From CAVQBC01 sp963848415 (GTDB taxonomy: Bacteria; Actinomycetota; Thermoleophilia; Solirubrobacterales; Solirubrobacteraceae): a stretch of 64,000 nt of DNA. Positions 22,455 to 31,553 of this stretch are shown here, piece after piece. Within the stretch, counting starts at the first letter, position 1; the number at the start of each line of letters is the position of its first letter. The notes under the pieces were generated by a model that was not told the DNA's origin, did not search any database, and saw only the letters and a list, made by a program, of their open reading frames with translations. A program made the position numbers and the translations under genes. The stretch is from the NCBI GenBank assembly GCA_963848415.1, contig CAWKDN010000001.1, forward strand, positions 2,418,001-2,482,000. The letters are read 5' to 3'.

Positions 22455-24458
22455 ATGAGCCGGTTCTTCAAGAGCGCCGCGTTCCCGATCCTGATCGTGA
22501 TCGTGCTGGCGTTCTTCGCCTCGCGGCTGATCTCCAACCAGGACCAGGCGCCGACGCCGACCTTCTCGGGCTTCCTCTCCCAGCTGGAGGCGGGCAAGCT
22601 CGAGTCGGTGACGCTCAAGACCAAGGGCAACGAGCTCGAGGTCGTCCAGAAGAGCGACAAGAAGAAGTACGAGGTCGGCTATCCGGTCGACTACGCCTCG
22701 AGCCTGGTCAACAAGCTGCGCGCCGCCGAGCAGCGCGACCCGCCCCTGATCGCGAGCTTCGACGTCAAGCCGTCGCGGACGAGCGTGATCCTCTCGCTGC
22801 TGACCTACGTGCTGCCGTTCATCATCTTCATCGGCTTCTGGATCTTCCTCATGAACCAGGTCCAGGGCGGCGGCTCGAAGGTCATGCAGTTCGGCAAGTC
22901 CAAGGCCAAGCGCATGTCGGCCGATGCCCCGAAGATCACCTTCCGTGACGTCGCCGGGGCGGAGGAGGCGGTCGAGGAGCTGCACGAGATCAAGGAGTTC
23001 CTGGAGAACCCGAAGAAGTTCCAGGCGCTGGGCGCGCGGATCCCGAAGGGCGTGTTGCTCTACGGCCCGCCGGGGACGGGTAAGACGCTACTGGCGCGTG
23101 CGGTGGCGGGTGAGGCGGGGGTGCCGTTCTTCTCGATCTCGGGGTCGGACTTCGTGGAGATGTTCGTGGGTGTGGGTGCCTCGCGGGTGCGTGATCTCTT
23201 CGAGCAGGCCAAGCAGAACTCGCCGTGCATCATCTTCATGGACGAGATCGACGCGGTCGGCCGCCATCGTGGCGCGGGGATGGGCGGCGGCCATGACGAG
23301 CGTGAGCAGACCTTGAACCAGCTGTTGGTGGAGATGGACGGCTTCGAGGCCAAGGACAACATCATCATGATCGCGGCGACCAACCGGCCGGACATCCTGG
23401 ATCCGGCGTTGCTGCGGCCGGGTCGCTTCGATCGTCAGATCACGGTCGACCGTCCGGATCGCAAGGGCCGCGCGAAGATCCTGGAGGTCCACACGCGCGG
23501 CAAGCCGCTCACGCGCGACATCGACCTGGACGCGCTCGCCGGCCAGACGCCCGGCTTCACCGGCGCCGACCTCTCCAACCTGGTCAACGAGGCCGCCCTG
23601 CTGGCCGCCCGGACCGGCAAGCGCGAGATCACCCAGGTGGAGCTCGAGGAGGGGATCATGCGCGTGATCGCCGGCCCCGAGAAGAAGACGCGCGTGATGG
23701 GGGAGAAGGAGCGCCTCGTCACCGCCTACCACGAGATGGGTCACGCGCTCGTCGGCCACTACCTCGAGCACGCCGACCCCGTCCACAAGATCTCGGTGAT
23801 CAGCCGCGGGCAGGCGCTCGGCTACACGATCTCGCTGCCGGCGGAGGACAAGTTCCTGACCACCCGCGCCGAGCTCAACGACATCATGGCCATGACGCTG
23901 GGCGGCCGAGCGGCCGAGGAGATCGTCTTCGGGGAGATCACCACCGGCGCGTCGAACGACATCGAGAAGGTCACCGCCACGGCGAAGCAGATGGTCATGC
24001 GCTTCGGGATGAGCGACAAGCTCGGGCCACGGGTGTTCGGCCGCGACCAGCTGCAGCCCTTCCTCGGCCGCTCGTTCTCCACCGAGCCGGACTACTCCGA
24101 CGAGATCGCGCGCGAGATCGACGACGAGATCCGCCGCATCGTCGAGTCCGCCCACCAGGTCGCCCGCGACATCCTCGCCGAGCACCGCGAGGCGCTGACG
24201 ACCATCTCCGAGATCCTGCTCAAGCGCGAGACGATCGAGCGCCCGGAGTTCGAGGCGCTGCTCACGGGACGCAGCGAGGAGGACGTCTTCGGGCCCGAGC
24301 CGTCCTCGTCGGGCGGTGCGCCGGAGCGCCCCGAGCTGCCCCCGGCCGCCGACCGCGCCGGGCGCGACGTCCCCCGCCCGCTGCCCCGCCCGGGGCTCGC
24401 CGGCGGCCCGGCCGAGGCCCGCGGCCTCGCGCTGCCCGAGAAGCCCGACCTCGCCTGA
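22455..24458 (+). CDS. ftsH: ATP-dependent zinc metalloprotease FtsH
   Basis: This is a 667-residue membrane-anchored AAA protease that degrades misfolded and regulatory proteins at the inner membrane. Transmembrane helices are at about 7-24 and 115-137. Walker A GPPGTGKT is near 205, Walker B IIFMDEID near 262, the second region of homology is NRPDILDPALLRPGRFD, and the zinc motif HEMGH is near 426. The C-terminal 60 residues are Pro/Glu-rich and variable. A -10-like TAGCCT at 22394-22399 would give a leader of about 50 nt. The gene follows tilS-hpt as in other actinobacteria. From about 23050 to 23470 codon choice shifts toward GGT, CGT, TTG and GTG. Confidence 0.97.
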   Translation: MSRFFKSAAFPILIVIVLAFFASRLISNQDQAPTPTFSGFLSQLEAGKLESVTLKTKGNELEVVQKSDKKKYEVGYPVDYASSLVNKLRAAEQRDPPLIASFDVKPSRTSVILSLLTYVLPFIIFIGFWIFLMNQVQGGGSKVMQFGKSKAKRMSADAPKITFRDVAGAEEAVEELHEIKEFLENPKKFQALGARIPKGVLLYGPPGTGKTLLARAVAGEAGVPFFSISGSDFVEMFVGVGASRVRDLFEQAKQNSPCIIFMDEIDAVGRHRGAGMGGGHDEREQTLNQLLVEMDGFEAKDNIIMIAATNRPDILDPALLRPGRFDRQITVDRPDRKGRAKILEVHTRGKPLTRDIDLDALAGQTPGFTGADLSNLVNEAALLAARTGKREITQVELEEGIMRVIAGPEKKTRVMGEKERLVTAYHEMGHALVGHYLEHADPVHKISVISRGQALGYTISLPAEDKFLTTRAELNDIMAMTLGGRAAEEIVFGEITTGASNDIEKVTATAKQMVMRFGMSDKLGPRVFGRDQLQPFLGRSFSTEPDYSDEIAREIDDEIRRIVESAHQVARDILAEHREALTTISEILLKRETIERPEFEALLTGRSEEDVFGPEPSSSGGAPERPELPPAADRAGRDVPRPLPRPGLAGGPAEARGLALPEKPDLA

Positions 24459-24938
24459 GCCGCCGGGTCGCCGTCGTCGCCCGGCCCCGGGCGGCGTGGG
24501 CGAAGCCGAGGGCCGCCTGGATCGCCGGACGGAAACTGCGCAGGTAACGGAGGCGGGCTCGATCGAGGGCGGTGTGACCAACCGGCATTTCCACAGCATC
24601 GAGCCGGCCGGCGGGGCCCGGCTGAGGTTGAGCCGGTAGGAGCGGCAGAACTACAGCTGCGGGCCGGATGATGGGCCGCTGCTGAGGAAACGCCGCCTGG
24701 CTCCGCCTCCGCCGATCCGGTCACCCTCGATGCGGGGGTTCGCCTGCGTGGCCAGATCGCTCGCCCCCGGAAGAGCGTGACCGGCACGCCCGCGCTGGAG
24801 TCGTCCGACAGCGGCTCGAATACCGGCACGCCCGGGCGAGTGGTGCGGCTCGCCGCACCTCGGCGTTCGCCCGCCCGCACCTGCAGACGCCCGCCAGCCG
24901 TAGCGATCGGCCGGGCGTGCGGTGGGAGGCTTTGGGTC
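24459..24938. other. 480-bp non-coding stretch after ftsH
   Basis: I see no gene with a start, a ribosome site and family resemblance. A GC-rich palindrome (CGCCCGG-CC-CCGGGCG, near 24489) lies soon after the ftsH stop and may help end transcription, but no T-run follows. folE, which often follows ftsH in actinobacteria, is not here. Confidence 0.4.
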
Positions 24939-25070
24939 ATGGCCTCCACCCTCATCACCGCCTCCTCGCCGGTCGCGCGCGTCGTGGTCCGCGACCACGC
25001 CTTCGCCACCCCGGTGGTGCGGGAGCTGCCCGCGCCGCCTGCCGCCCTCGGCGCCGCGTTCACCTGGTAG
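24939..25070 (+). CDS. Possible small protein (43 aa)
   Basis: The frame starts MASTLITASSPVARVVVRD and ends AAFTW. GGGAGG lies about 11 bases before the ATG. The short length and lack of any family make this tentative. It is reported because it has the only ribosome site in the gap after ftsH and ends 32 bases before the acetyltransferase start. Confidence 0.3.
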   Translation: MASTLITASSPVARVVVRDHAFATPVVRELPAPPAALGAAFTW

Positions 25071-25102
25071 CCGGCGCGCCCCGGGCTGGCATCATCGGCC
25101 GG

Positions 25103-25732
25103 GTGACCGGCGCCGCCAGCCCGCCCGACGCGTGGTTCGCCCTGCCCGTGCTGACGGGGCAGCACATCCGGCTCGAGCCGCTCACGGTCGAGCACGCGCC
25201 GGGCCTGCTCGCCGCCGCCGGGACCGGCGACGCCGCCGAGGAGACGTTCCGGTGGCTGCTGGACCCGGCGCCCGCCGACGTCGCCGAGGCGCGCCGGCAG
25301 GTCGAGGCCGCGCTCGCCGCGCGGGCGTGCGGGACGCGCTTCCCCTACGCCCAGGTCGCGCTGCCCGGCGAGGCCGTCGTCGGCAGCACGTCGCTCTACG
25401 AGGTCGACCCCGTCTCGCGCGCCCTGGCGATCGGCTACACCTGGCTCGGTCGGTCCTCCTGGCGCACGCCGCTGAACACCGAGGCCAAGCTGCTGCTGAT
25501 GACCTACGCGTTCGAGACGCTCGGCGCCGTGCGGGTGGTGTGGCACACCGACATCCGCAACGAGCGCTCCCAGGCGGCGATCGCCAGGCTCGGGGCGCAG
25601 CGCGAGGGCGTCCTGCGCAAGCACCGCATCCGCCGCGACGGGTCCTGGCGCGACACCGTGCAGTACTCCTTGACCGACGAAGAGTGGCCGGCAGCGCGCG
25701 AGCGCCTGTCCATGCGCCTGGACCGTGACTGA
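25103..25732 (+). CDS. GNAT family N-acetyltransferase
   Basis: This 209-residue protein is of the RimJ/RimL type. It has IRLEPLTVEHAPGLLAAA at the start, VVGSTSLYEVDPVSRALAIGYTWL in the core, and VVWHTDIRNERSQAAIARLGAQREGVLRKH, which matches the acetyl-CoA site and the typical N-x-x-S-x-x-x-x-x-x-LG element. It acetylates an unknown amino group, possibly a protein N-terminus. The start is GTG at 25103. It overlaps the DUF1835 gene by eight bases. Confidence 0.88.
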   Translation: MTGAASPPDAWFALPVLTGQHIRLEPLTVEHAPGLLAAAGTGDAAEETFRWLLDPAPADVAEARRQVEAALAARACGTRFPYAQVALPGEAVVGSTSLYEVDPVSRALAIGYTWLGRSSWRTPLNTEAKLLLMTYAFETLGAVRVVWHTDIRNERSQAAIARLGAQREGVLRKHRIRRDGSWRDTVQYSLTDEEWPAARERLSMRLDRD

Positions 25733-26726
25733 CCGCCGGCTCCCTCCGCGGGCGCTGCACGTGACCAACGGCGACATCACCGTGCGGGGCCTGTTCGACG
25801 CCGGCATCGAGGGGCCGATCGAGCCGTGGCGCGACGTCCTGCACGAGGGTCCGGTGCCCGCCGTCGCAGACGACGAGCTGCGCCGCATCCGCGCGCGCTT
25901 CCTGGCCGCCGAGGACGCCGGCGACATCGGCACGGCGAGCGAGCTGGCCCGCCGCGACGATGTGCTCGCGGCCCACCGCGACGGCCACTACGTCTTGTGG
26001 TTCGAGGCCGACCTCTACGACCAGCTCCAGCTCGTCCAGATCCTCGCCCGGTTGCGCGAGCTGGCGGTGCCGCCGGGCCGGATCACGCTGCTCTGCATCG
26101 GCGAGCACGTCGGCGTCGCCCGCTTCGGCGGGCTCGGCGAGCTGAGCTCGGAGCAGCTCGCCGCGCTGCCCGAGCGGGTCGCGACGACGCTCGGCCCCGA
26201 AGCGCTCGCGCACGCGGCGCGCGCCTGGGACGCCCTGCGCGCCCCCGACCCCGCCGGTGTAGAAGCGATCGCGCGGGTCGCGCCGCCGTCCGAGCTGCGC
26301 TTCGTGGCCGAGGCCTTCGACCGGCTCGGCCGCGAGTACCCGTCGACGCGCGACGGGCTCGCGCTGAGCGAGCGGCGCATCCTCGCCGCGGTCGCCCAGG
26401 GCGCCGGGACGGCCTCCGAGGCCTTCGTCCGCGCCGGCGACCGCGAGCCGCGTCCGTTCCTCGGCGACACCTGGGCCTTCGCGCGGATGACGCGGCTCGC
26501 GGGCGCGCCGGTGCCGCTGCTCGAGACCGATCCCGCCGACGGCCGGGTCGCGCCGCGGACCCGGCTGCGGCTGACCGCCTTCGGCCGGCGCGTGCTGGCG
26601 GGCGAGGCTGACCACGTCGCCGACCGCGGCGTCGACCGCTGGATCGGCGGCGTCCACCTGCAGGGCCGGGCGGTCCCGTGGCGCTGGGACGAGGGGACCG
26701 AGGCGATCGTCGCGAGCGCCGGCTGA
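25725..26726 (+). CDS. DUF1835-domain protein
   Basis: This is a 333-residue protein. The N-terminal LHVTNGDITVRGLFDAGIEG and DVLHEGPVP elements are the DUF1835 signature, and VLWFEADLYDQLQLVQILARL follows near residue 90. The C-terminal third has RPFLGDTWAFARMTRLA and ends with a winged-helix-like segment. Function is unknown for the family. The GTG start overlaps the acetyltransferase by eight bases, so the two are translated together. Confidence 0.8.
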   Translation: MTDRRLPPRALHVTNGDITVRGLFDAGIEGPIEPWRDVLHEGPVPAVADDELRRIRARFLAAEDAGDIGTASELARRDDVLAAHRDGHYVLWFEADLYDQLQLVQILARLRELAVPPGRITLLCIGEHVGVARFGGLGELSSEQLAALPERVATTLGPEALAHAARAWDALRAPDPAGVEAIARVAPPSELRFVAEAFDRLGREYPSTRDGLALSERRILAAVAQGAGTASEAFVRAGDREPRPFLGDTWAFARMTRLAGAPVPLLETDPADGRVAPRTRLRLTAFGRRVLAGEADHVADRGVDRWIGGVHLQGRAVPWRWDEGTEAIVASAG

Positions 26727-26733
26727 CGCCCGC

Positions 26734-27084
26734 TCAGCCGCTCGTGGCGTCCAGGTGCTGCAGGAGCTCGTGCGCGGCCAGCTCGATCTCCTTGTGGCGC
26801 CACTCGGCCGCGCGGTACAGGCAGGCGATCAGCCCCATCCGGTGGACGCGGCGGAAGTCCCCGTAGACGAAGGCGTAGCGGGCTTTGGTCTCGTCCGACG
26901 CGCCCTCGGTGAGCCCGAGGTGCCAGGCCGCGTAGTCCTCCCAGGAGTGCGACTCGAGGTAGGCGTTCTCCGCGCCCGCGCGCGGCTGTACCTCGCCCCA
27001 CTCGCTGCGCAGCACGTACTGCTTGGCGTCGATGAGCTCACGTGCGCGCCGGACGCCGTGCTCGTTGACGGCGTAGGTCGCCAT
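26734..27084 (-). CDS. Conserved hypothetical protein (116 aa)
   Basis: This is a 116-residue soluble protein with NEHGVRRARELIDAKQYVLRS and DYAAWHLGLTEGASDETKARY, then GDFRRVHRMGLIACLYRAAEW. The pattern is shared by many actinobacterial proteins of unknown function. ATG at 27084 overlaps the stop of the LLM oxidoreductase (ATGA), so translation is coupled. It converges with the DUF1835 gene. Confidence 0.8.
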   Translation of the reverse strand: MATYAVNEHGVRRARELIDAKQYVLRSEWGEVQPRAGAENAYLESHSWEDYAAWHLGLTEGASDETKARYAFVYGDFRRVHRMGLIACLYRAAEWRHKEIELAAHELLQHLDATSG

Positions 27085-28151
27085 CAGGGCATCTTGACGG
27101 CAACCGACGGGATCGTCTCCCGCGAGCGCGCCGCGCGGACGGCCGGCGCGACCTCGGCGCCCAGCAGCTCGATCGAGCGCATGACGTCGGCGTGGGGCAT
27201 CGTGCCGACGCTGACGTGCAACAGGATGCGGTCGAGGTCGAGCAGCTCGCTGACCGCCGTCATCTTGGCGGCGACCTCGTCGGCGTCACCGACGGCGAGC
27301 GAGCCGCCGGGCGAGCGCAGGGCCTCGAACTGCGGCCGCGACATCGGCGGCCAACCGCGCTCGCGGCCGAGCTGGGTCATCACCTGGGCGTACGGCCCGT
27401 AGAAGGTCTCGACCGCGGCCTCGGTCGTCTCGCCGACGAAGCCGTGCAGATGCACGCCGAGCGGGAGCGAGGCGGGATCGTGGCCGGCACGCCGGGCGGC
27501 CTCGCGGTAGAGGTCGGCGAGTGGCTTGAAGCGCGCCGGCTGGCCGCCGATGATCGCGAGCGTGAGCGGCAGCCCGAGCGCGCCCGCCCGCACCACCGAC
27601 TGCGGCGTCCCGCCGACCGCGAGCCAGACCGGCAGCGGATCCTGCCGCGGCCGCGGGTAGACCCCGAGCCCGTCGATCGCCGCGCGATGGCGGCCCGACC
27701 AGGTGACGTGCTCGGACTCGCGCAACGCGAGCAGCAGGTCGAGCTTCTCGGCGAACAGCTCGTCGTAGTCGTCGAGGTCGTAGCCGAAGAGCGGGAAGGA
27801 CTCGATGAACGAGCCGCGCCCGGCCATGATCTCCGCGCGGCCCTCGGAGAGCAGGTCGAGCGTGGCGAAGCTCTGGAACACCCGCACCGGGTCCTCGGAG
27901 CTCAGGACGGTGACGGCGCTGCTGAGCCGGATCCGGCGCGTGACCGACGCGGCGGCGGCCAGCACCACGACGGGCGCGGAGGCCGCGAAGTCGGGCCGGT
28001 GGTGCTCGCCGACGGCGTAGACCTCGAGCCCGGTCTCGTCGGCGACGACGATCTCCTCGACGACGTCCCGGAGCCGCTCGCCGGCGCTCACCCGCTCGCC
28101 CGTCTCCGGGTCGGGGGTCAGCTCCGCGAAGGTCGAGACGCCGACGTCCAT
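27084..28151 (-). CDS. LLM-class flavin-dependent oxidoreductase
   Basis: This is a 355-residue bacterial luciferase-like TIM barrel. It shows VGEHHRPDFAASAPVVVLAA, RIRLSSAVTVLSSEDPVRV, GRAEIMAGRGSF and VWLAVGGTPQSVVRAG, the usual family series. Members use FMN or F420. Which cofactor applies here cannot be told from sequence alone, though F420 use is frequent in actinobacteria. ATG at 28151 is chosen because it begins the first strand (MDVGVSTFAEL). It is first in a two-gene unit with the 116-residue protein. Confidence 0.9.
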   Translation of the reverse strand: MDVGVSTFAELTPDPETGERVSAGERLRDVVEEIVVADETGLEVYAVGEHHRPDFAASAPVVVLAAAASVTRRIRLSSAVTVLSSEDPVRVFQSFATLDLLSEGRAEIMAGRGSFIESFPLFGYDLDDYDELFAEKLDLLLALRESEHVTWSGRHRAAIDGLGVYPRPRQDPLPVWLAVGGTPQSVVRAGALGLPLTLAIIGGQPARFKPLADLYREAARRAGHDPASLPLGVHLHGFVGETTEAAVETFYGPYAQVMTQLGRERGWPPMSRPQFEALRSPGGSLAVGDADEVAAKMTAVSELLDLDRILLHVSVGTMPHADVMRSIELLGAEVAPAVRAARSRETIPSVAVKMP

Positions 28152-28287
28152 GGTCGAACCCACACGTTAGGACGCCGGCGCGAAGACCAGCGTCACCGAA
28201 GCGCACCACCGTGCCGGCCGGATCCTCGCCCCCCACCGCCTAGCGGAGCTCAGCGCGCCTCGAGCAGCGTCTTGCCGACGGTGGCGC

Positions 28288-28644
28288 TCAGCGTGCGCCG
28301 GCGGGCGTCTCCGGCAGCCCGTGGCGGTCGATCACGCGGTCGTAGTTGATCCGCAGCAGCGCGATCGCGTCGCGGACGTCGTCCTCGCTCGCCAGCTGGC
28401 GCGAGCCGAAGCCCGGCTTGCCGGGGAAGACGGGGTGGTAGCCGATGCGCCCGGCGTCGAAGAGCTCCTGCCACACGGGCTTGGGGAAGCCGATGTGCAG
28501 CACGCGGTCACCGTGCAGGTGGCCGATCTCGCGGCGCCCGACCGTGAAGCCGTACTGGCCGCGGTCGCCGGTGCCCGCGGCCACGCCCGGCCAGGACGTG
28601 ACCTCGTCGGTGATCTGCCGGCTCGCTGTCATCTGCTCAGTCAT
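28288..28644 (-). CDS. Luciferase-domain/DUF5519-like protein
   Basis: This is a 118-residue protein starting MTEQMTASRQITDEV. It has the compact alpha/beta pattern of DUF5519 ('luciferase family') proteins: WPGVAAGTGDRGQYGFTVG, REIGHLHGDRVLHIGFPK, and GYHPVFPGKPGFGSRQL, followed by a helix DAIALLRINYDRV. Its biochemical role is not established. It stands alone between the LLM gene and the broken peptidase gene. Confidence 0.75.
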   Translation of the reverse strand: MTEQMTASRQITDEVTSWPGVAAGTGDRGQYGFTVGRREIGHLHGDRVLHIGFPKPVWQELFDAGRIGYHPVFPGKPGFGSRQLASEDDVRDAIALLRINYDRVIDRHGLPETPAGAR

Positions 28645-28746
28645 GCCGCGGACTGTAGGCGCCGCCCGGTCCGGGTCACCAGGCGTCATTGGTCCTAAGA
28701 CCGCAGGGCGAGGGCCGGCGGGTCGCCCCGCCGGCCCGCGCCGCGG

Positions 28747-30388
28747 CTAGCGCTGCACGCGCTTCGGCCCGCGGAACCTCAGGTCGACCTTGCCGGCTGC
28801 CGCCTGACGGCGGGCGACCGTGGCCGGGGCGGTGCCGAGCGGGTTCTCCGTCTTGGCCATCACCCAGGTCGTGTGCGCCGCCGCGTCGGCCATCTGGTCC
28901 AGCGCCTCGGCGCCGCCGCCGCGCATCGCGTTCGCGCCGGCCGGGTCCGGGAGCCCGTCGGCGTCGGCCGGGGGCTTGCCGAGCACCGTGTCCAGCGTGT
29001 CGCAGGCCTGGTGGTAGCACGGGTCGAACCACGAGCCCGCGTCGCCGCCGTAGAGCGCCACCTGCGCCTCGGTCTTGACCCCCTCCGCGCCCGTGAACAG
29101 ACCGCCGGCCGGGATCCCGGCCTCGATGAACGGCCCGTAGTCCGAGCGGCCGTCGAACGCCGTCGGCTCGCTGGCGAGCCCCTCGGAGGCGAACCAGCCC
29201 TCGAAGAGCGCCTCGATGGCGTCCGAGCCGGGCGGGGCCCGTGGTGCCGAACGCGTCGCCGTCGCCGTCGTAGATGAACCGCGCGTAGTTCGGCGAGCCG
29301 AGCATGTCGAAGTTCAGGTTCGCGAGGATGCGCGCCTTCTGGCCGGGCGACAGGTTCTTGACGAAGTCGGTCGAACCGATCAGGCCGGATTCCTCGGCGC
29401 CCCAGAACGCGAACGCGACCTGGTTGGTGAGGCGGTTCGCCCGCCCGCGGGTGAGCTTGGACATCTCCTCCGCGATCTCGAGCAGCGCCGCCGTTCCGGA
29501 TCCGTTGTCGTTGATGCCGGGCCCGGCCGGGACCGAGTCGAGGTGGGCGCCCAGCATCACCTTCTTGCGCGGGTCACCGGTCCGGCTCTCGGCGATCACG
29601 TTGTCGAAGTAGCGCGGGGTGGACGTTGCGTCGACGCTCAGGTCGACGGTCGGGTTCTGGCCGGCCGCGTAGGCGGTGGAGAGGGCCACGCCCACCGCGT
29701 AGCTGGAGAGCACTGCCGGGATCGGGAAGTCGACGGGCGCCGTGCGGTACAGCGCGTTCGAACGGCCCGTGCCGTTGCCCTCGTTGAAGAGGATGACCCC
29801 GACCGCGCCGGCCTGCTCGGCGTTGGCGAGCTTCTGGGCGAAGCCGCAGGTGCCGCGCTGGACGAGCGAGACCGCGCCTTCGGTCGCCGCGGGGAAGTCC
29901 GCGTCCTCGCAGCCGCTGGTCGAGCCACCCGGGTTGGGATTCACCTGGACGTCGGTGGTCGGGACGACCGGGACCCCTGTGAGGTCGCCGGAGCCCGAGA
30001 ACTCGAAGGTGATGAAGTCGACGTCCGGCGAGTCGTCGTCCGCCGCGGTGCCCGGCCCGTAGGTCGTGCCGCCGAAGCGCAGGACCGGTGGGCTGTTCTC
30101 CTGCCAGGTCGGGAAGTTGAACGGCTCGCGGCGGACGTTGTAGCCGGCCCGCTCGAGGCGCGTTTCCACGTAGTCGACCGACGCCTCGTACCCCGGCGTC
30201 CCGGTCGCCCGCGTGCCGGTGCCGAAGTCGGCGATGTTCTGCAGGTTGAGCTGATGCTCGACCAGGCCGCGCAGCTTCACCCCGTCGGTGAGCGGCCCCG
30301 AGTCCACCGAGTCCTGCGCCGACGCCGCCGGCGCGGCGAGCAGCAGTACGCCGGCGGCGGCCAGCGATGCCTTCTGGATGCGTCGCAC
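28747..30388 (-). pseudogene. Secreted M28 (aminopeptidase Y/S-like) metallopeptidase, frameshifted
   Basis: The start is GTG at 30388 after AAGGGGGAAGG. Residues 1-26 are a signal peptide, then comes a peptidase domain interrupted by a protease-associated (PA) insert (TSGCEDADFPAATEGAVSLV). Zinc ligands AHLDSV, INDNGSG, WGAEESG and NFDMLGS are in the first frame. After FGTTGP, near 29231-29242, the frame must shift by one base to continue as the remaining domain, which has YHQACDT with the last zinc His and ends at 28747. As written, translation runs into nonsense. The tract GGGGCCC/GGGCGGGG at the break suits a sequencing indel or a recent mutation. Predicted full length is about 545 residues. 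Confidence 0.8.
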
Positions 30389-30411
30389 CCTTCCCCCTTG
30401 ATAGGTCTTCC

Positions 30412-30467
30412 GGCGGGCGCTGGTGGCGCCCGCCCTGTACCCGGAACCGGAGCTTTCTGAGCTCCGG
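30412..30467. other. Tandem perfect hairpins between divergent genes
   Basis: GGCGGGCGC-TGGTG-GCGCCCGCC (30412-30434, 9-bp stem) and CCGGAGCT-TTCTG-AGCTCCGG (30447-30467, 8-bp stem) stand 12 bases apart. A minus-strand -10-like TAAGGT near 30474-30479 would place both in the leader of the peptidase message. They are not followed by T-runs, so regulation or mRNA protection is likelier than termination. Confidence 0.5.
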
Positions 30468-30549
30468 CGCGCCACCTTATCGCGGCGGCCGCGCCGTCGT
30501 CGCCGGGCCGCCGGACCCGCCCGGCGCGGGGTGCGGCAAGCTACGCGCC

Positions 30550-31545
30550 ATGCCTCCGACCCGCTGGGCCATCGCCGGCCCGGGCGTCATGTCCGCCCGC
30601 CTCGCACCCGACTTCGTCCACGTCGAAGACGCCGAGCTGCTCGCGATCGGCTCGCGGTCGCTCGAGCGCGCCGAGGCGTTCGCCGCCGTGCACGGCGCCC
30701 AGCGCGCCTACGGCTCCTACGCCGAGCTGATCGCCGATCCCGACGTCGACGTCGTCTACATCGCCACGCCGCACCCGCAGCACCACGCGATCGCGCTCGC
30801 CGCGCTGCGGGCGGGCAAGGCGGTGCTGGTCGAGAAGGCCTTCACCGCGACGCTCGCGGGCGCCGAGGAGATCGTCGCGGAGGCGCGCCGGCTCGGCGTC
30901 TTCGCCATGGAGGCGATGTGGACCCGCTTCCAGCCCGCCGTCGTGCGCGCGAAGGAGCTGGTGGAGGACGGGGCGATCGGCGAGCTGGTCGCCGTGCAGG
31001 CCGACCTCGGGGTCATGCGCGACTACGACCCGGACGATCGGCTCTTCGCGGTGGAGACGGGCGGCGGCGCGCTGCTCGACCTCGGCGTGTACCTCGTCTC
31101 GTTCGCCCAGATGCTGCTCGGGACGCCCGAGACGGTCGCGACGGTCGGCACCCACGGCCCGAACGGCGTCGAGGTCTCCTTCGCCATGCTGCTCGGCACC
31201 GCCGACGGCCGCGGCGCGACGCTGACGAGCTCGCTGCACAGCCCGATGCCCGCCGAGTCGCGCCTGTACGGCACGCGTGGCCGGATCGAGCTCGAGCCGC
31301 GCTTCCACCATCCCACCGCCTTCGTGCTCCACCGCGAGGGGCACGATCCGGAGCGCGTCGAGCTCGGGCCCGTCGGCGACGGCTACGCCGAGGAGCTCTC
31401 AGAGGTCACGCGCTGCGTGCGCGCCGGGCGCACGGAGAGCGAGATCATGCCGCTCGCCGACACGCTCGCGGTCATGGGAGTGCTCGAGCTGGCGGCGTCC
31501 CAGCTCGGCCTCAGCCGCCAGGAGGACACCGCCGTCGCGGTGTAG
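30550..31545 (+). CDS. Gfo/Idh/MocA-family oxidoreductase
   Basis: This is a 331-residue NAD(P)-dependent dehydrogenase. The N-terminal Rossmann segment is WAIAGPGVMSARLAPDF, followed by YIATPHPQHHAIALAALRAGKAVLVEKAF, where VEKAF replaces the common EKP motif. The C-terminal sheet domain includes GGGALLDLGVYLVSFAQMLLG with the usual Asp/Gly catalytic region. It acts on a sugar or related polyol; the substrate is unknown. ATG at 30550 directly follows TACGCG. It is divergent from the M28 peptidase gene. Confidence 0.9.
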   Translation: MPPTRWAIAGPGVMSARLAPDFVHVEDAELLAIGSRSLERAEAFAAVHGAQRAYGSYAELIADPDVDVVYIATPHPQHHAIALAALRAGKAVLVEKAFTATLAGAEEIVAEARRLGVFAMEAMWTRFQPAVVRAKELVEDGAIGELVAVQADLGVMRDYDPDDRLFAVETGGGALLDLGVYLVSFAQMLLGTPETVATVGTHGPNGVEVSFAMLLGTADGRGATLTSSLHSPMPAESRLYGTRGRIELEPRFHHPTAFVLHREGHDPERVELGPVGDGYAEELSEVTRCVRAGRTESEIMPLADTLAVMGVLELAASQLGLSRQEDTAVAV

Positions 31546-31553
31546 GCGCCGCT

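Noticed and set aside
24485..24510. Palindrome after ftsH as an intrinsic terminator
   Set aside because: The stem is GC-only and followed by no T-run, so it is mentioned but not called.
24459..24938. RNase P RNA or another known RNA in the gap after ftsH
   Set aside because: A few short matches such as GAGGAAA are seen, but the core helices and their spacing are missing.
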